Shown: positions 17,471 to 25,749 of the stretch, one piece after another | How positions within the stretch are numbered: position 1 is the stretch's first letter | How the letters are laid out: each line of letters begins with the position of its first letter | Program-made: the position numbers and the translations under genes | NCBI RefSeq assembly: GCF_015461805.1 | Contig: NZ_JACVZE010000001.1 | Span: forward strand, 124,001-188,000 | Reading direction: 5' to 3' | DNA length: 64,000 nt | Source of the DNA: Pseudomonas pisciculturae | GTDB taxonomy: Bacteria > Pseudomonadota > Gammaproteobacteria > Pseudomonadales > Pseudomonadaceae | Notes under the pieces: generated by a model | Told to the model about the DNA's origin: nothing | What the model saw: only the letters and a program-made list of their open reading frames with translations | The model's database searches: none

Positions 17471-19777
17471 TTAGAAGTGGAAGCTGGTGGACAACAGCGC
17501 CGTGCGACCGGCTGCCTGGTTGGCAAAGTGCGAGGCGTACGCCTTGTCGTAGTAGGTCTTGTCAGTCAGGTTTTGCACGTTCAATTGCAGGTCGACGTTC
17601 TTGGTCAACTTGTAGCTGGCCATGGCGTCGTAGCGGGTGTAGGACGGCACGTAAACCGTGTTGGCCGCATCGCCGTAAACCTGGTCGACGTAGAACGCGC
17701 CGCCACCGATGGTCAGCTTCGGCGTCAGGTTGTAGGTGGTCCACAGGCTGAACGAGTTTTCCGGGGTGTTGGGCATCTGGTTGCCCTTGTTGGAGCCGGT
17801 CTGGACGACGCCCTGGCGGTTGCCGTTTTTGCCTGGGTCAACCAGCTCGGCTTTCAAGTAGCTGTAGCCGGCGAACACTTGCCATTGTTCGGTGATCTTG
17901 CCGCTGGCGGACAATTCCAGGCCGTCGACACGGGATTCACCGGCCGTTTCGTAAGTGTTGTTACTGACGAGGATACGGGTGTTTTTCTTCTCGGTACGGA
18001 ACACCGCAGCCGACAGCGACAGGCGGTTGTGGAACAGGTCCCACTTGGTGCCCAGTTCGTAGTTGACGGTTTCTTCCGGTTGCAGGTCGCTGGTGTTGAT
18101 GCCGGTCGGGATTGCGTTGTTGTCGACGCCTTCGCCCACCAGGCCGCCGGCTGGCGAGGCCGATGTGGCGTAGGAGGTGTAGATGCTGCCGTTATCCAGT
18201 GGCTTCCAGACCAGGCCGGCCTGCCAGTTGAAGAATTGGCTGTCGTCCTTGACCTTGCTGCGAGCCTTTACGGTGGAGGTCGGCACGGCGTTGATGTTGG
18301 CTTCGGTGTCGAAAGTGTCGTAGCGCAGGCCGACGTTCAGCAGCCATTTGGGGTCCAGTTCGATGGTATCGAACACATAGGCGGCGCGGCTGGTGGCCTT
18401 GGTGTTGGTGCCCATGTAGTTGCGCGCAATGGTGCCGTTCCAGGCGTCGTCCGGGTTCGGGTTGCTCAGCGAGGTGCACTGGCCACCCAGGCTGCCGGCG
18501 GCCACGGTGCAGGTCGGGTTAGCATTCGGAGTGACGGTATAGCCGCTGACGCGGGTTTCTTCGCCGGTGAATTCCAAACCGGTGGAGTAGCTGTGCTTGA
18601 AGCCCAACGCTTGGAAGCTGCCGAACAGGTCGGTTTGGTTGGTGGTCGTGGTGGTGGTCGACACACGGGTGTTGGCACGACGCCAAACGGTACCGAACTG
18701 GTTGACGTTGTGCTGGCTGTCGTCAGGTTGAGTGAGGATGTAATCCTGGCCCGTGCTGCCATGGCGCAGAGTATTTTTCAGCGTCATGTTGTCGTTCAAA
18801 TCGTGTTCGATGGAGACCGTGCTGATATCGGCGCGTGTCTTGCGGAAGTCTCGATCTTTCAAACCGTAGAAGTTGCTGCTGTCTCCGCCGTCGATCGGTT
18901 TGTCGTGTACGTGGGCAGCGTTTGAGGCGGTGCTGCCGTAAGCGTATGGAATCCCCGAATCCGGCAGATCATTACTTTCCATATGGTAGTAGCTGAGGTT
19001 GACGCGGGTCGGGGTGCCCAGGCCAAAGGTCAGCGACGGCGCTACGCCCCAACGGTCGTAGTTGACTGCGTCGCGGCCTGCAACGTTTTGTTCGTGGCTC
19101 ATCAGGTTCAGGCGGAATGCAGCGCTGTCATCCAGGAACTGACGGTTCACATCCAGCACGTAGCGGCGGGTCTGGTCGGAGCCGTAGGTGAAGCCACCGT
19201 TGGTGAAGTCCCGCGCTTGTGGGGTCTTGCTCACCAGGTTGAGGCTGCCACCGGCCGAGCCGCGACCGCCAAACGAGGAGTTCGGGCCTTTGCTGACTTC
19301 GATGGACTCGATGTCGAAAATCTCACGGCTCTGGCCGCCAGTGTCGCGCACGCCGTCCAGATAGGTGTCGCCTTGGGCGTCAAAACCACGGATGAAAGGG
19401 CGGTCGCCCTGTGGGTTGCCGCCTTCACCGGCACCGAAGGTGATGCCCGGCACGGTGCGCAAGGCATCCTGCAGCGAGGTGGCGGCGGTGTCCTTGAGCA
19501 CTTGCTGCGGCACCACGGTGACCGAGCGTGGGGTGTCTACCAACGGCGCGGTGTACTTCTGCGAAGAGGCTTTTTCCACCTGGTAGGAGGTTTCGTCCTG
19601 TTCCTGGCCGGTGATGCTGGTGGCGCCAAGTGAAATGCTGTTGCGCTCGCCTTTCTGTTCAGTGTCCTCAGCCGCCTGCGCCAAGTGGGCGGCAGAGCTG
19701 GCAGTGAGGGCAACGCCGATGGCCGAAGCCAGCAGACGCGGTGAACTGGCGGGTGTTTTTATTGAAGTGCGCGACAT
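17471..19777 (-). CDS. piuA: TonB-dependent siderophore receptor (Fiu/PiuA type)
   Basis: 768-residue outer-membrane receptor for ferric catecholate-type compounds. The start at 19777 (GGAAAGGA upstream) gives a signal peptide ending near AHLAQAAE; the longer frame from 19840 is rejected. The plug domain is visible (VDTPRSVTVVPQQVLKD, RGFDAQGDTYLDGVRD, IESIEVSKGPNSSFGGRG). The long beta-barrel ends in the terminal aromatic SFHF. It is divergent from piuC across 205 bases. In P. aeruginosa and relatives PiuA homologues are known as entry routes for catechol-bearing antibiotics. Iron/Fur control is likely. Confidence 0.93.
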   Translation of the reverse strand: MSRTSIKTPASSPRLLASAIGVALTASSAAHLAQAAEDTEQKGERNSISLGATSITGQEQDETSYQVEKASSQKYTAPLVDTPRSVTVVPQQVLKDTAATSLQDALRTVPGITFGAGEGGNPQGDRPFIRGFDAQGDTYLDGVRDTGGQSREIFDIESIEVSKGPNSSFGGRGSAGGSLNLVSKTPQARDFTNGGFTYGSDQTRRYVLDVNRQFLDDSAAFRLNLMSHEQNVAGRDAVNYDRWGVAPSLTFGLGTPTRVNLSYYHMESNDLPDSGIPYAYGSTASNAAHVHDKPIDGGDSSNFYGLKDRDFRKTRADISTVSIEHDLNDNMTLKNTLRHGSTGQDYILTQPDDSQHNVNQFGTVWRRANTRVSTTTTTTNQTDLFGSFQALGFKHSYSTGLEFTGEETRVSGYTVTPNANPTCTVAAGSLGGQCTSLSNPNPDDAWNGTIARNYMGTNTKATSRAAYVFDTIELDPKWLLNVGLRYDTFDTEANINAVPTSTVKARSKVKDDSQFFNWQAGLVWKPLDNGSIYTSYATSASPAGGLVGEGVDNNAIPTGINTSDLQPEETVNYELGTKWDLFHNRLSLSAAVFRTEKKNTRILVSNNTYETAGESRVDGLELSASGKITEQWQVFAGYSYLKAELVDPGKNGNRQGVVQTGSNKGNQMPNTPENSFSLWTTYNLTPKLTIGGGAFYVDQVYGDAANTVYVPSYTRYDAMASYKLTKNVDLQLNVQNLTDKTYYDKAYASHFANQAAGRTALLSTSFHF

Positions 19778-19934
19778 GACGTGTCCTTTCCCCAAGGATG
19801 TGAGGCCGCGGAATATAGTGTTAACAAGTATTTCTATCAATTGCGATACATTGCTAATTGCACTGAATTTACATTCTTTACACTTTTTGCTTACGGTTAT
19901 GACGATCTCGTTCGTCTACAGCGTTTTACAGGCT

Positions 19935-19949
19935 TGATAAGAATCAATA
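19935..19949. promoter_or_regulatory. Candidate Fur box between piuA and piuC
   Basis: TGATAAGAATCAATA matches about 10 of the 14 defined bases of the 7-1-7 Fur consensus. It ends 33 bases before the piuC start. A second, weaker AT-rich candidate lies on the piuA side near 19825-19845. Fur control is the expected regulation for this divergent pair, but neither site is a strong match by eye. Confidence 0.4.
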
Positions 19950-19982
19950 CCATTGACGCCTCTCTGAAATCAGGTACTGCCC

Positions 19983-20663
19983 ATGCTGCTGCACATCCCC
20001 GGCCTGTTCTCTCGTGAGGAAGTGCAGCGCATTCGCCAAGCCCTGGAAACCACCGATTGGGCCGACGGCAAAATCACCGCCGGGCACCAGTCGGCCAAGG
20101 CCAAACACAACCTGCAATTACCCGAAGGCCACCCCCTGGCCAAGGAAATCGGTGCGGCGATGCTGGAGCGGCTGTGGAAAAACCCGCTGTTTATGTCGGC
20201 GGCGTTACCCAACAAGGTCTTCCCGCCGCTGTTCAACTGCTACACCGAAGGCAAGAGCTTTGACTTCCATGTCGACAATGCCGTGCGCCAGGCGCGGGGC
20301 AGTGTTGAGCGGGTGCGCACCGACCTGTCGTCCACCTTGTTTTTCAGCGACCCCGACGAATACGACGGCGGCGAGCTGGAGATCCAGGACACCTTCGGCC
20401 TGCAACGGGTCAAGTTGCCCGCCGGCGACATGGTGCTGTACCCCGGCTCAAGCCTGCACAAAGTCAACGCCGTGACCCGTGGCGCGCGTTATGCCTCGTT
20501 CTTCTGGACCCAAAGCCTGGTGCGTGAAGACAGCCAACGCACCCTGCTGTTTGAAATGGACGGCGCGATCCAGCAACTCACCGCCGATGTGCCCGACCAC
20601 CCGGCGCTGATCCAGCTGACTGGCACTTATCACAACCTGCTGCGCCGCTGGGCTGAGGTCTGA
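19983..20663 (+). CDS. piuC: Fe(II)/2-oxoglutarate PKHD-type hydroxylase PiuC
   Basis: 226-residue non-haem iron dioxygenase of the PiuC/YbiX family, usually encoded beside a Fiu-type receptor; its physiological substrate is not firmly known. The iron triad is H96 and D98 ([10 protein letters not shown]) with H159 ([15 protein letters not shown]), and R169 fits the 2-oxoglutarate-binding arginine. It is divergent from piuA, and the Sel1 gene begins 1 base after its stop. Confidence 0.95.
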   Translation: MLLHIPGLFSREEVQRIRQALETTDWADGKITAGHQSAKAKHNLQLPEGHPLAKEIGAAMLERLWKNPLFMSAALPNKVFPPLFNCYTEGKSFDFHVDNAVRQARGSVERVRTDLSSTLFFSDPDEYDGGELEIQDTFGLQRVKLPAGDMVLYPGSSLHKVNAVTRGARYASFFWTQSLVREDSQRTLLFEMDGAIQQLTADVPDHPALIQLTGTYHNLLRRWAEV

Positions 20664-20664
20664 C

Positions 20665-21414
20665 ATGGGCTTTTTGCTGCGTCGTGAAGAAGTGCTCAAC
20701 GTCGAGCAATTGCAAAGCATGCTTGACGACTCCCCGGTGCGCGCGGCCCAGGCCATCCTGATCGCGGCGAAAGAAGGCGTGGTCGATGCCCAGGCGTTGC
20801 TGGGGCAGATCCTGCTGGAAGGTCGAGGCATTGCCCAGGACGAAGCGCTGGCACTGCGCTGGTTCCAGATCGCGGCGCAAGGCGGGCACTTGATGGCGCG
20901 CAATATGGCCGGGCGTTGCCTGGAGCATGGCTGGGGCGGCGCGGCGGATGAAGCGCAAGCTGCGCGGCAGTACCGCATCGCTGCCGAGGCCGGATTGGAT
21001 TGGGCCCAGTACAACTACGCCAACCTGCTGGCCACCGGCCGTGGTGTTGCCGAAGATCAACCTCAAGCGCTGGATTTTTATCGCCTGGCGGCTGAACAAG
21101 GCCACGCCAAGTCGATGAATCTACTGGGGCGTTACCTGGAAGACGGTCGGTTCTGCCCACAGGACCTGGAGGCGGCAGTGAGCTGGTATCGACGCTCGGC
21201 CGAAGGCGGGGACTTTCGCGGGCAGTTTAGCTACGCGGCGGTGTTGGCGGACAGAGGCGAGGTCGACGAAGCGCTGGCGTGGTTGGGCAAGGCGTTGGCG
21301 GGGGGGAATTTGAAGTTTTTGCGCACTGCGTATAAGGCGTTGGCAGCGGCGGATCATCCGCAGGTTCGGGCAATGGCTGAGGCTTATCAGCAGCGCGCTA
21401 TCAGCTTTTCCTGA
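20665..21414 (+). CDS. Sel1-repeat protein linked to piuC
   Basis: 249-residue solenoid of Sel1-type repeats (for example AQALLGQILLEGRGIAQDEALALRWFQIAAQGG and AQYNYANLLATGRG units, each about 36 residues). Such repeats mediate protein-protein contacts. There is no signal peptide, so it is probably cytoplasmic. The ATG lies 1 base after the piuC stop, which implies co-transcription and translational coupling. PAO1 has a Sel1 gene in the same place, by memory. Its partner is unknown. Confidence 0.88.
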   Translation: MGFLLRREEVLNVEQLQSMLDDSPVRAAQAILIAAKEGVVDAQALLGQILLEGRGIAQDEALALRWFQIAAQGGHLMARNMAGRCLEHGWGGAADEAQAARQYRIAAEAGLDWAQYNYANLLATGRGVAEDQPQALDFYRLAAEQGHAKSMNLLGRYLEDGRFCPQDLEAAVSWYRRSAEGGDFRGQFSYAAVLADRGEVDEALAWLGKALAGGNLKFLRTAYKALAAADHPQVRAMAEAYQQRAISFS

Positions 21415-21502
21415 CTCGTTAGGCCCTGGCAGGGTCAGGCACAAAAACTGACATTAGTTCTCTGGCGAAAGCAATTCTTGCTTCGTCATCATCGCATCAC
21501 AC

Positions 21503-21533
21503 AAGCCCGCTTGAAGTTTAAGCGGGCTTTTTC
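21503..21533 (+). terminator. Intrinsic terminator, possibly ending a small RNA
   Basis: Stem AAGCCCGCTT/AAGCGGGCTT with a 7-base loop and a T-tract. It lies about 90 bases after the Sel1 stop. Between them is another short hairpin (21466-21485, CGAAAGCAA paired to TTGCTTCG with one bulged A). The interval may just be the 3' untranslated region of piuC-sel1, or could hold a small RNA. Confidence 0.75.
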
Positions 21534-21573
21534 ATTGGTGTGTCTTGTGTGTAAAAACCATTGTCATATGGCG

Positions 21574-21590
21574 GTGTGTAGGTTACACAC
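21574..21590. promoter_or_regulatory. Palindromic candidate operator of hicAB
   Basis: GTGTGTA and TACACAC form perfect 7-base arms around GGT, 14 bases before the hicA start. A possible -35 (TTGTCA, 21561-21566) is placed 17 bases from TACACA at 21584, so the palindrome would cover the -10 region. HicB antitoxins with a DNA-binding C-terminus commonly repress their own promoter. Confidence 0.55.
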
Positions 21591-21604
21591 TATGGGGTGA
21601 GGCG

Positions 21605-21787
21605 ATGAGAAGTCGAGAGGTAATAGAACGACTGGTGGCGGATGGTTGGTTTGAAGTGGCGGTGAAGGGCAGTCATCACCAGTTCAAGCATCCGGTAAAG
21701 CGAGGGCGAGTAACGGTTCCTCATCCCAAGTCAGAGATCGCTAAAGGCACTCTGCATAGTATTTTCAAATCAGCAGGTATCAAGTGA
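21605..21787 (+). CDS. hicA: HicA-type mRNA interferase toxin
   Basis: 60-residue toxin of the HicA family, a small dsRBD-like fold that cleaves mRNA. The essential histidine is in the motif GSHHQFKHP, followed by the conserved VTVPHPKSEIAKGTLHSIFKSAGI. The start at 21605 gives MRSREVIERL, the family N-terminus; the frame continues upstream to 21545 through the promoter palindrome and that extension is not used. hicB follows 55 bases downstream. Confidence 0.94.
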   Translation: MRSREVIERLVADGWFEVAVKGSHHQFKHPVKRGRVTVPHPKSEIAKGTLHSIFKSAGIK

Positions 21788-21842
21788 TGACCCCGCTTGA
21801 TGCGTTGGACGGGCTCCCAGTGGCCTGTCCAAAGGAGGAACA

Positions 21843-22244
21843 ATGAAATTTCCAGTGGTGGTACACAAAGACGCTGACTCGGATTACAGCGTGACTGTCC
21901 CGGATGCGCCGGGATGCTTCTCGGCGGGAGGGACCTTTTCCGAGGCGTTGGACAACGTCCGTGAGGCGCTTTCACTGCACCTTGAAGGGTTAGTCGCCGA
22001 TCAGGAGCCGCTTCCCCAAGCGCAAGAGGTGGATGCTCATTTGGATAACCCCGATTTTGCAGGCGGTGTGTGGGCGATAGTCGATTTTGATCTCACGCCT
22101 TACTTGGGTAAGTCAGTAAGGTTCAACGCTTCGTTACCGGAACACCTGTTGCAGCGCATCGACGAGCGCGTGCACAAGGATCATCGCTATGCATCGCGGT
22201 CTGGCTTCCTGGCGACAGCGGCATTGCGCGAACTATCTGCGTAG
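21843..22244 (+). CDS. hicB: HicB-type antitoxin with C-terminal DNA-binding domain
   Basis: 133-residue antitoxin. The N-terminal half is a HicB partial-RNase-H fold (FPVVVHKDADSDYSVTVPDAPGC), which binds and blocks HicA. The C-terminal part (about 98-131, SVRFNASLPEHLLQRIDERV then SRSGFLATAALREL) is a ribbon-helix-helix-like DNA-binding domain, so autorepression is expected. AAAGGAGG precedes the ATG. The pair lies between the Sel1 gene and speC as a two-gene module. Confidence 0.93.
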   Translation: MKFPVVVHKDADSDYSVTVPDAPGCFSAGGTFSEALDNVREALSLHLEGLVADQEPLPQAQEVDAHLDNPDFAGGVWAIVDFDLTPYLGKSVRFNASLPEHLLQRIDERVHKDHRYASRSGFLATAALRELSA

Positions 22245-22255
22245 CGAACACAAAA

Positions 22256-22279
22256 AAGCCCATGACATGTCATGGGCTT
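22256..22279 (+). terminator. Terminator between hicB and speC
   Basis: A 24-base perfect palindrome (AAGCCCATGACA and its complement) lies between the convergent ends of hicB and speC. It is followed by TCTTCTT on the + strand and by an A-to-T mirrored TTTTTTG on the - strand, so it can terminate both. Confidence 0.85.
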
Positions 22280-22315
22280 CTTCTTGCAGCTTGCCGCTAA
22301 AAATTACCGACGCGC

Positions 22316-23479
22316 TTAGACGTAGAACGACTTCAACGGCGGAAACCCATTGAACTCGACCGCGCTGTAGCTGGTGGTGTACGCACCGGTAGACAACCAG
22401 TACAAACGATCACCAATCGCCAGGTTCAACGGCAGGCCGTACTTGTAGTTCTCATACATGATGTCGGCGCTGTCGCAGGTAGGGCCGGCGATGACGACTT
22501 CTTCCATCTCGCCTTTCTTCTCGGTCCAGATCGGGAACTTGATGGCTTCGTCCATGGTTTCGATCAGGCCGGAGAACTTGCCCACATCCGTGTACACCCA
22601 ACGCTCGACAGCGGTACGGGATTTACGCGCAACCAATACCACTTCACTGACCAGGATGCCGGCGTTGGCGATCAACGAACGGCCCGGCTCCAGGATGATT
22701 TCCGGCAGGTCGTCGCCGAAATCTTCCTTGAGGAAGCGGATGATTTCTTCAGCGTAGGTTTCCAGGCTGTTGGTGCGGGTGATGTAGTTGGCCGGGAAGC
22801 CGCCGCCCATGTTGATCAGCTTGAGGTGGATGTTGTCTTCTTCTTTCAGGCGCTCAAAGATCACTTTGACCTTGGCAATCGCGGCGTCCCACACGCTGAT
22901 GTCGCGCTGCTGGGAACCCACGTGGAACGAGATGCCGTACGGCACCAGGCCCAGGTCACGGGCCAGGATCAGCAGGTCCATGGCCATGTCGGTCTGGCAG
23001 CCGAATTTGCGCGACAAAGGCCAGTCAGCCGTGGTCGAACCTTCGGTGAGGATACGCACATACACTTTCGAACCCGGCGCAGCCTTGGCGATGTTGCGCA
23101 GGTCGGCTTCGGAGTCGGTGGAGAACAGACGCACGCCTTTTTCAAAGAAGTAGCGGATGTCCTTGGATTTCTTGATGGTGTTGCCGTAGCTGATACGGTC
23201 GGCGCTGACGCCACGGTCCATCACCTTGTCCAGCTCATAGATCGAGGCGATGTCGAAGCTCGAACCCTTATCCTTGAGCAGGTCGATGATCTCGACCGCT
23301 GGGTTGGCCTTGACCGCGTAATAAACCTTGGCGAATTCGAAACCGGCGCGCAGGTCATCGTAGGCCTGGCTGATCATCGCGGTGTCGATCACCACGAACG
23401 GGGTTTCTTGCTTGTCGGCGAACGCCTTCATTTTGTCAAAGGTGGCGCGCGCGAAATAATCTTCGACGTTGATCGACAT
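22316..23479 (-). CDS. speC: Ornithine/lysine decarboxylase, fold type III PLP enzyme
   Basis: 387-residue PLP decarboxylase of the eukaryotic-ODC (alanine racemase) fold, making putrescine from ornithine. PLP lysine K57 is in VYYAVKANP. FHVGSQ, MGGGFPANY, ILEPGRSLIANAG and the active-site cysteine motif GPTCDSAD near the C-terminus are all present. The start at 23479 (AGGAG upstream) is chosen over a frame open to 23572. Length and position agree with PAO1 speC (PA4519) by memory. Activity on lysine as well is possible from family knowledge. A long structured leader precedes it. Confidence 0.93.
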   Translation of the reverse strand: MSINVEDYFARATFDKMKAFADKQETPFVVIDTAMISQAYDDLRAGFEFAKVYYAVKANPAVEIIDLLKDKGSSFDIASIYELDKVMDRGVSADRISYGNTIKKSKDIRYFFEKGVRLFSTDSEADLRNIAKAAPGSKVYVRILTEGSTTADWPLSRKFGCQTDMAMDLLILARDLGLVPYGISFHVGSQQRDISVWDAAIAKVKVIFERLKEEDNIHLKLINMGGGFPANYITRTNSLETYAEEIIRFLKEDFGDDLPEIILEPGRSLIANAGILVSEVVLVARKSRTAVERWVYTDVGKFSGLIETMDEAIKFPIWTEKKGEMEEVVIAGPTCDSADIMYENYKYGLPLNLAIGDRLYWLSTGAYTTSYSAVEFNGFPPLKSFYV

Positions 23480-23955
23480 GCTGGAGACTCCTAAGGGCAA
23501 ACTAGATTGATCAATGGGTGCAAATGAACGTCCTCCGTATCCCCACTTTGGTTCGCCTACTTCCCAAGGCATGTCGCCGAAAGCAAAAAGGCCACGGGAG
23601 GTACCGCTTCCCTTGGCCTTGCTGTCTCGTCGTCAGTACTTGAGCCGGATGGATCGTTTCCAGCATGGACGTTCGGCGCGAACTTTAGGGCTTGATGGGC
23701 GTGGGATCAACAAAAAATGTCGTGTTTTTGCACGCATTCGTCGCGGGGAGGGTTCGGTCCCTTTTTAACGGACCTTTGTGAACGTGTGATGTTCCTGCGG
23801 GCGGGATGATTACTGGCAGGCCTTCGCGCTATGAAGTCGAGGATTGTGCTGACCTCGCCTCAATGAAAATGGCATTGGTTGGGCAGACCCATCTGCGCCG
23901 GTGGCAGCATTCGCTATAACCGGCACGATGAGTGCTAATAATAAAATTGCCGGGT
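23480..23955. other. Long intergenic region / speC leader
   Basis: 476 bases without a credible gene. Read on the - strand towards speC it holds a GGTCC/GGACC stem near 23757-23775, the terminator-like hairpin at 23585-23620, and a CCTTGG that could pair with CCAAGG of that hairpin. A GCCGGT/ACCGGC stem lies near 23897-23924, closer to the orphan gene. No tRNA or known riboswitch was recognised. Confidence 0.6.
23585..23620 (-). terminator. Terminator-like hairpin inside the speC leader
   Basis: On the - strand: AAGGCCAAGGGA, a 9-base loop, then TCCCGTGGCCTT with one mismatch, running into TTTTTG. It is about 105 bases before the speC start. It could end transcription from the orphan gene upstream (whose stop is about 340 bases away) or work as an attenuator of speC. 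Confidence 0.6.
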
Positions 23956-24357
23956 TTAGAGTGCATTAACAGTGATTGTTACGCTGGCCTTTACGTTTGG
24001 GTGACTTTGTATGTAAACACTGACTGTTAGTCTAAAAGTCCCAGTAGGTAAGTTTGTGGCGTAAAGTCTCGCGTGTGCAGAGCTAGGAGCTGCTGTGCCT
24101 ATGCGAACAGCGGGGCCGGTTGAGCTCACGGACCATACGAAAGTAAGCTCGCGGTCCGGTATCGGCCTGCCTTGAGTATCGTGGGCGTAACCGGTTGGGG
24201 CGTGTTGCCAGTAGAGATCGCCGTTGATCTGACCGCCTCTACTAATGTTGAGTTCCCTTGTATACCCCATGCCCACTGTGCCGGGTACGTTGGTTGTGCT
24301 GTATTCGACGGAGGTGCCATTCTCTTCGGTTTTATCAATGTCTGGTTTTTTGTCCAT
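23956..24357 (-). CDS. Orphan beta-rich protein of unknown function
   Basis: 133 residues, not recognised. No signal peptide or membrane segment. The sequence is polar and beta-prone (ELTFVWSVSSTGPAVRIG; FRLTVSVYIQSHP; ending VKASVTITVNAL), which suggests an Ig-like or beta-sandwich fold. ATG at 24357 is preferred; a GTG at 24372 would add five residues. Codon use and the AT-rich flanks (especially 24420-24540) differ from the surrounding GC-rich genes, which fits horizontal gain. No partner gene sits next to it. Confidence 0.5.
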   Translation of the reverse strand: MDKKPDIDKTEENGTSVEYSTTNVPGTVGMGYTRELNISRGGQINGDLYWQHAPTGYAHDTQGRPIPDRELTFVWSVSSTGPAVRIGTAAPSSAHARLYATNLPTGTFRLTVSVYIQSHPNVKASVTITVNAL

Positions 24358-24548
24358 GATCACGTTTCTCACTCAGTAGTTGGATTCGTTGTTCAGCGCA
24401 AGGCGGATATATATCCAAGCTAACTATGTTGTGATTTGTGCGAGTGGACTACTGTGATAAATGACAGTTTTTTAGAAGGAACGGTGATAAAGAATGGTTT
24501 TATTATTATGTCTGTAAAATGGGGCTGTGCGACGTAACATGCACAAAA

Positions 24549-24576
24549 CCGCGCACTCACTAGAGTGAGTGCGCGG
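24549..24576 (-). terminator. Terminator of the osmoprotectant ABC operon
   Basis: CCGCGCACTCACT and its complement form a 13-bp inverted repeat around AG. On the - strand the stem is followed by TTTTG. It lies 15 bases beyond the stop of the ATPase gene. Confidence 0.85.
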
Positions 24577-24591
24577 TACACGCACGGGGAA

Positions 24592-25749
24592 TCAGGCCAA
24601 CGCAGTCTCGGCAGGCGAGACGATACTGGTCTTGCCCCCACGGGATTTACCCGAACTCAGGTACTCAGCAATCGACTCCTGCGTCACCTCCCCGAGGAAC
24701 ACCCGCTCCGCATCCATCACCGGCAACCACGAGCGGTTGAACTCGTACATGCGCGACAGCAGGATGCGCAAATGCTCGTCATACGCCGCCGTGGCGTTGA
24801 ACTCGCGCAGGTACTGGCCGCAGGTGCCGGCCTGACGGTGCAGGTCGCGACGTCGCACGTAACCCAGCGCCTTGTTCTCGGCACAGGTCACGACCACATA
24901 GCGGCGGTCGGTTTCGTCCATCAGTTCCAAGGCATCAGCCACCGGGGTTTCCGGGCTGACCGACGGGGCGTTGTCGGCGGCGTCTTCGGCTTTCACCAGC
25001 AGCAGGCGCTTGAGGGTGCTGTCCTGGCCCACGAAGTTGCTGACGAACTCGTCGGCCGGGTGCGCCAGCAGGGTGTCCGGATGGTCGATTTGCAGCAGCT
25101 TGCCGGCACGGAAGATTGCGATCTTGTCACCCAGCTTGATGGCTTCGTCGATGTCGTGGCTGACCATGATCACGGTCTTGTTCAGCGCCCGTTGCATCTC
25201 GAAGAACTCGTTCTGGATCATCTCGCGGTTGATCGGGTCGACCGCGCCGAACGGCTCGTCCATCAGCAGCAACGGGGCGTCGGCCGCCAGGGCGCGGATC
25301 ACGCCGATACGCTGTTGCTGGCCTCCGGACAATTCACGCGGGTAGCGATGCAGGTACTGCTTGGGTTCCAGCTTGATCATGCTCATCAACTCGCGGGCGC
25401 GGTCGTGGCATTTCTGTTTGTCCCACCCGAGCAGTTTCGGCACGACCACGATGTTTTCTTCGATGGTCATGTTGGGGAACAGGCCGATCTGCTGGATCAC
25501 ATAACCGATGTTGCGACGCAGGGTCACCTCATCCAGGTCGGTGGTGTCTTCGCCGTTGATCAAAATCTTGCCCGAGGTGGGCTTGATCAGGCGGTTGATC
25601 ATTTTCAGCGTGGTGCTCTTGCCGCAACCCGAAGGGCCGAGGAATACGCAAATTTCGCCTTCGTTAACGGTCAGGCTTACATCGTTGACGGCCGTTACAG
25701 TCTTGCCGTTGCTTTGGAAGGTCTTGGACAGGTTTTGAAGTTCGATCAT
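24592..25749 (-). CDS. opuCA: Osmoprotectant (glycine betaine/choline/carnitine) ABC transporter ATPase with CBS domains
   Basis: 385-residue ATPase energising uptake of quaternary-amine osmoprotectants. Walker A (GPSGCGKST), signature LSGGQQQRIG and Walker B (LLLMDEPFGAVDP) are in the N-terminal 240 residues. The C-terminal third is a CBS-domain pair, which in OpuA/OpuC-type transporters senses ionic strength. The start at 25749 forms an ATGA overlap with the permease gene upstream. It is the last gene of a four-gene - strand operon in the order permease, binding protein, permease, ATPase. The OpuC letters follow P. syringae usage and are assigned by component type. Confidence 0.88.
   Translation of the reverse strand: MIELQNLSKTFQSNGKTVTAVNDVSLTVNEGEICVFLGPSGCGKSTTLKMINRLIKPTSGKILINGEDTTDLDEVTLRRNIGYVIQQIGLFPNMTIEENIVVVPKLLGWDKQKCHDRARELMSMIKLEPKQYLHRYPRELSGGQQQRIGVIRALAADAPLLLMDEPFGAVDPINREMIQNEFFEMQRALNKTVIMVSHDIDEAIKLGDKIAIFRAGKLLQIDHPDTLLAHPADEFVSNFVGQDSTLKRLLLVKAEDAADNAPSVSPETPVADALELMDETDRRYVVVTCAENKALGYVRRRDLHRQAGTCGQYLREFNATAAYDEHLRILLSRMYEFNRSWLPVMDAERVFLGEVTQESIAEYLSSGKSRGGKTSIVSPAETALA

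Noticed and set aside
22826..23494. Long frame (222 codons) on the strand opposite to speC.
   Set aside because: It is the high-GC shadow of speC; the speC frame has all ODC motifs.
23956..24372. Orphan gene plus hicAB as one mobile island.
   Set aside because: speC, a conserved core gene, separates them and no integrase, attachment site or direct repeat was seen.
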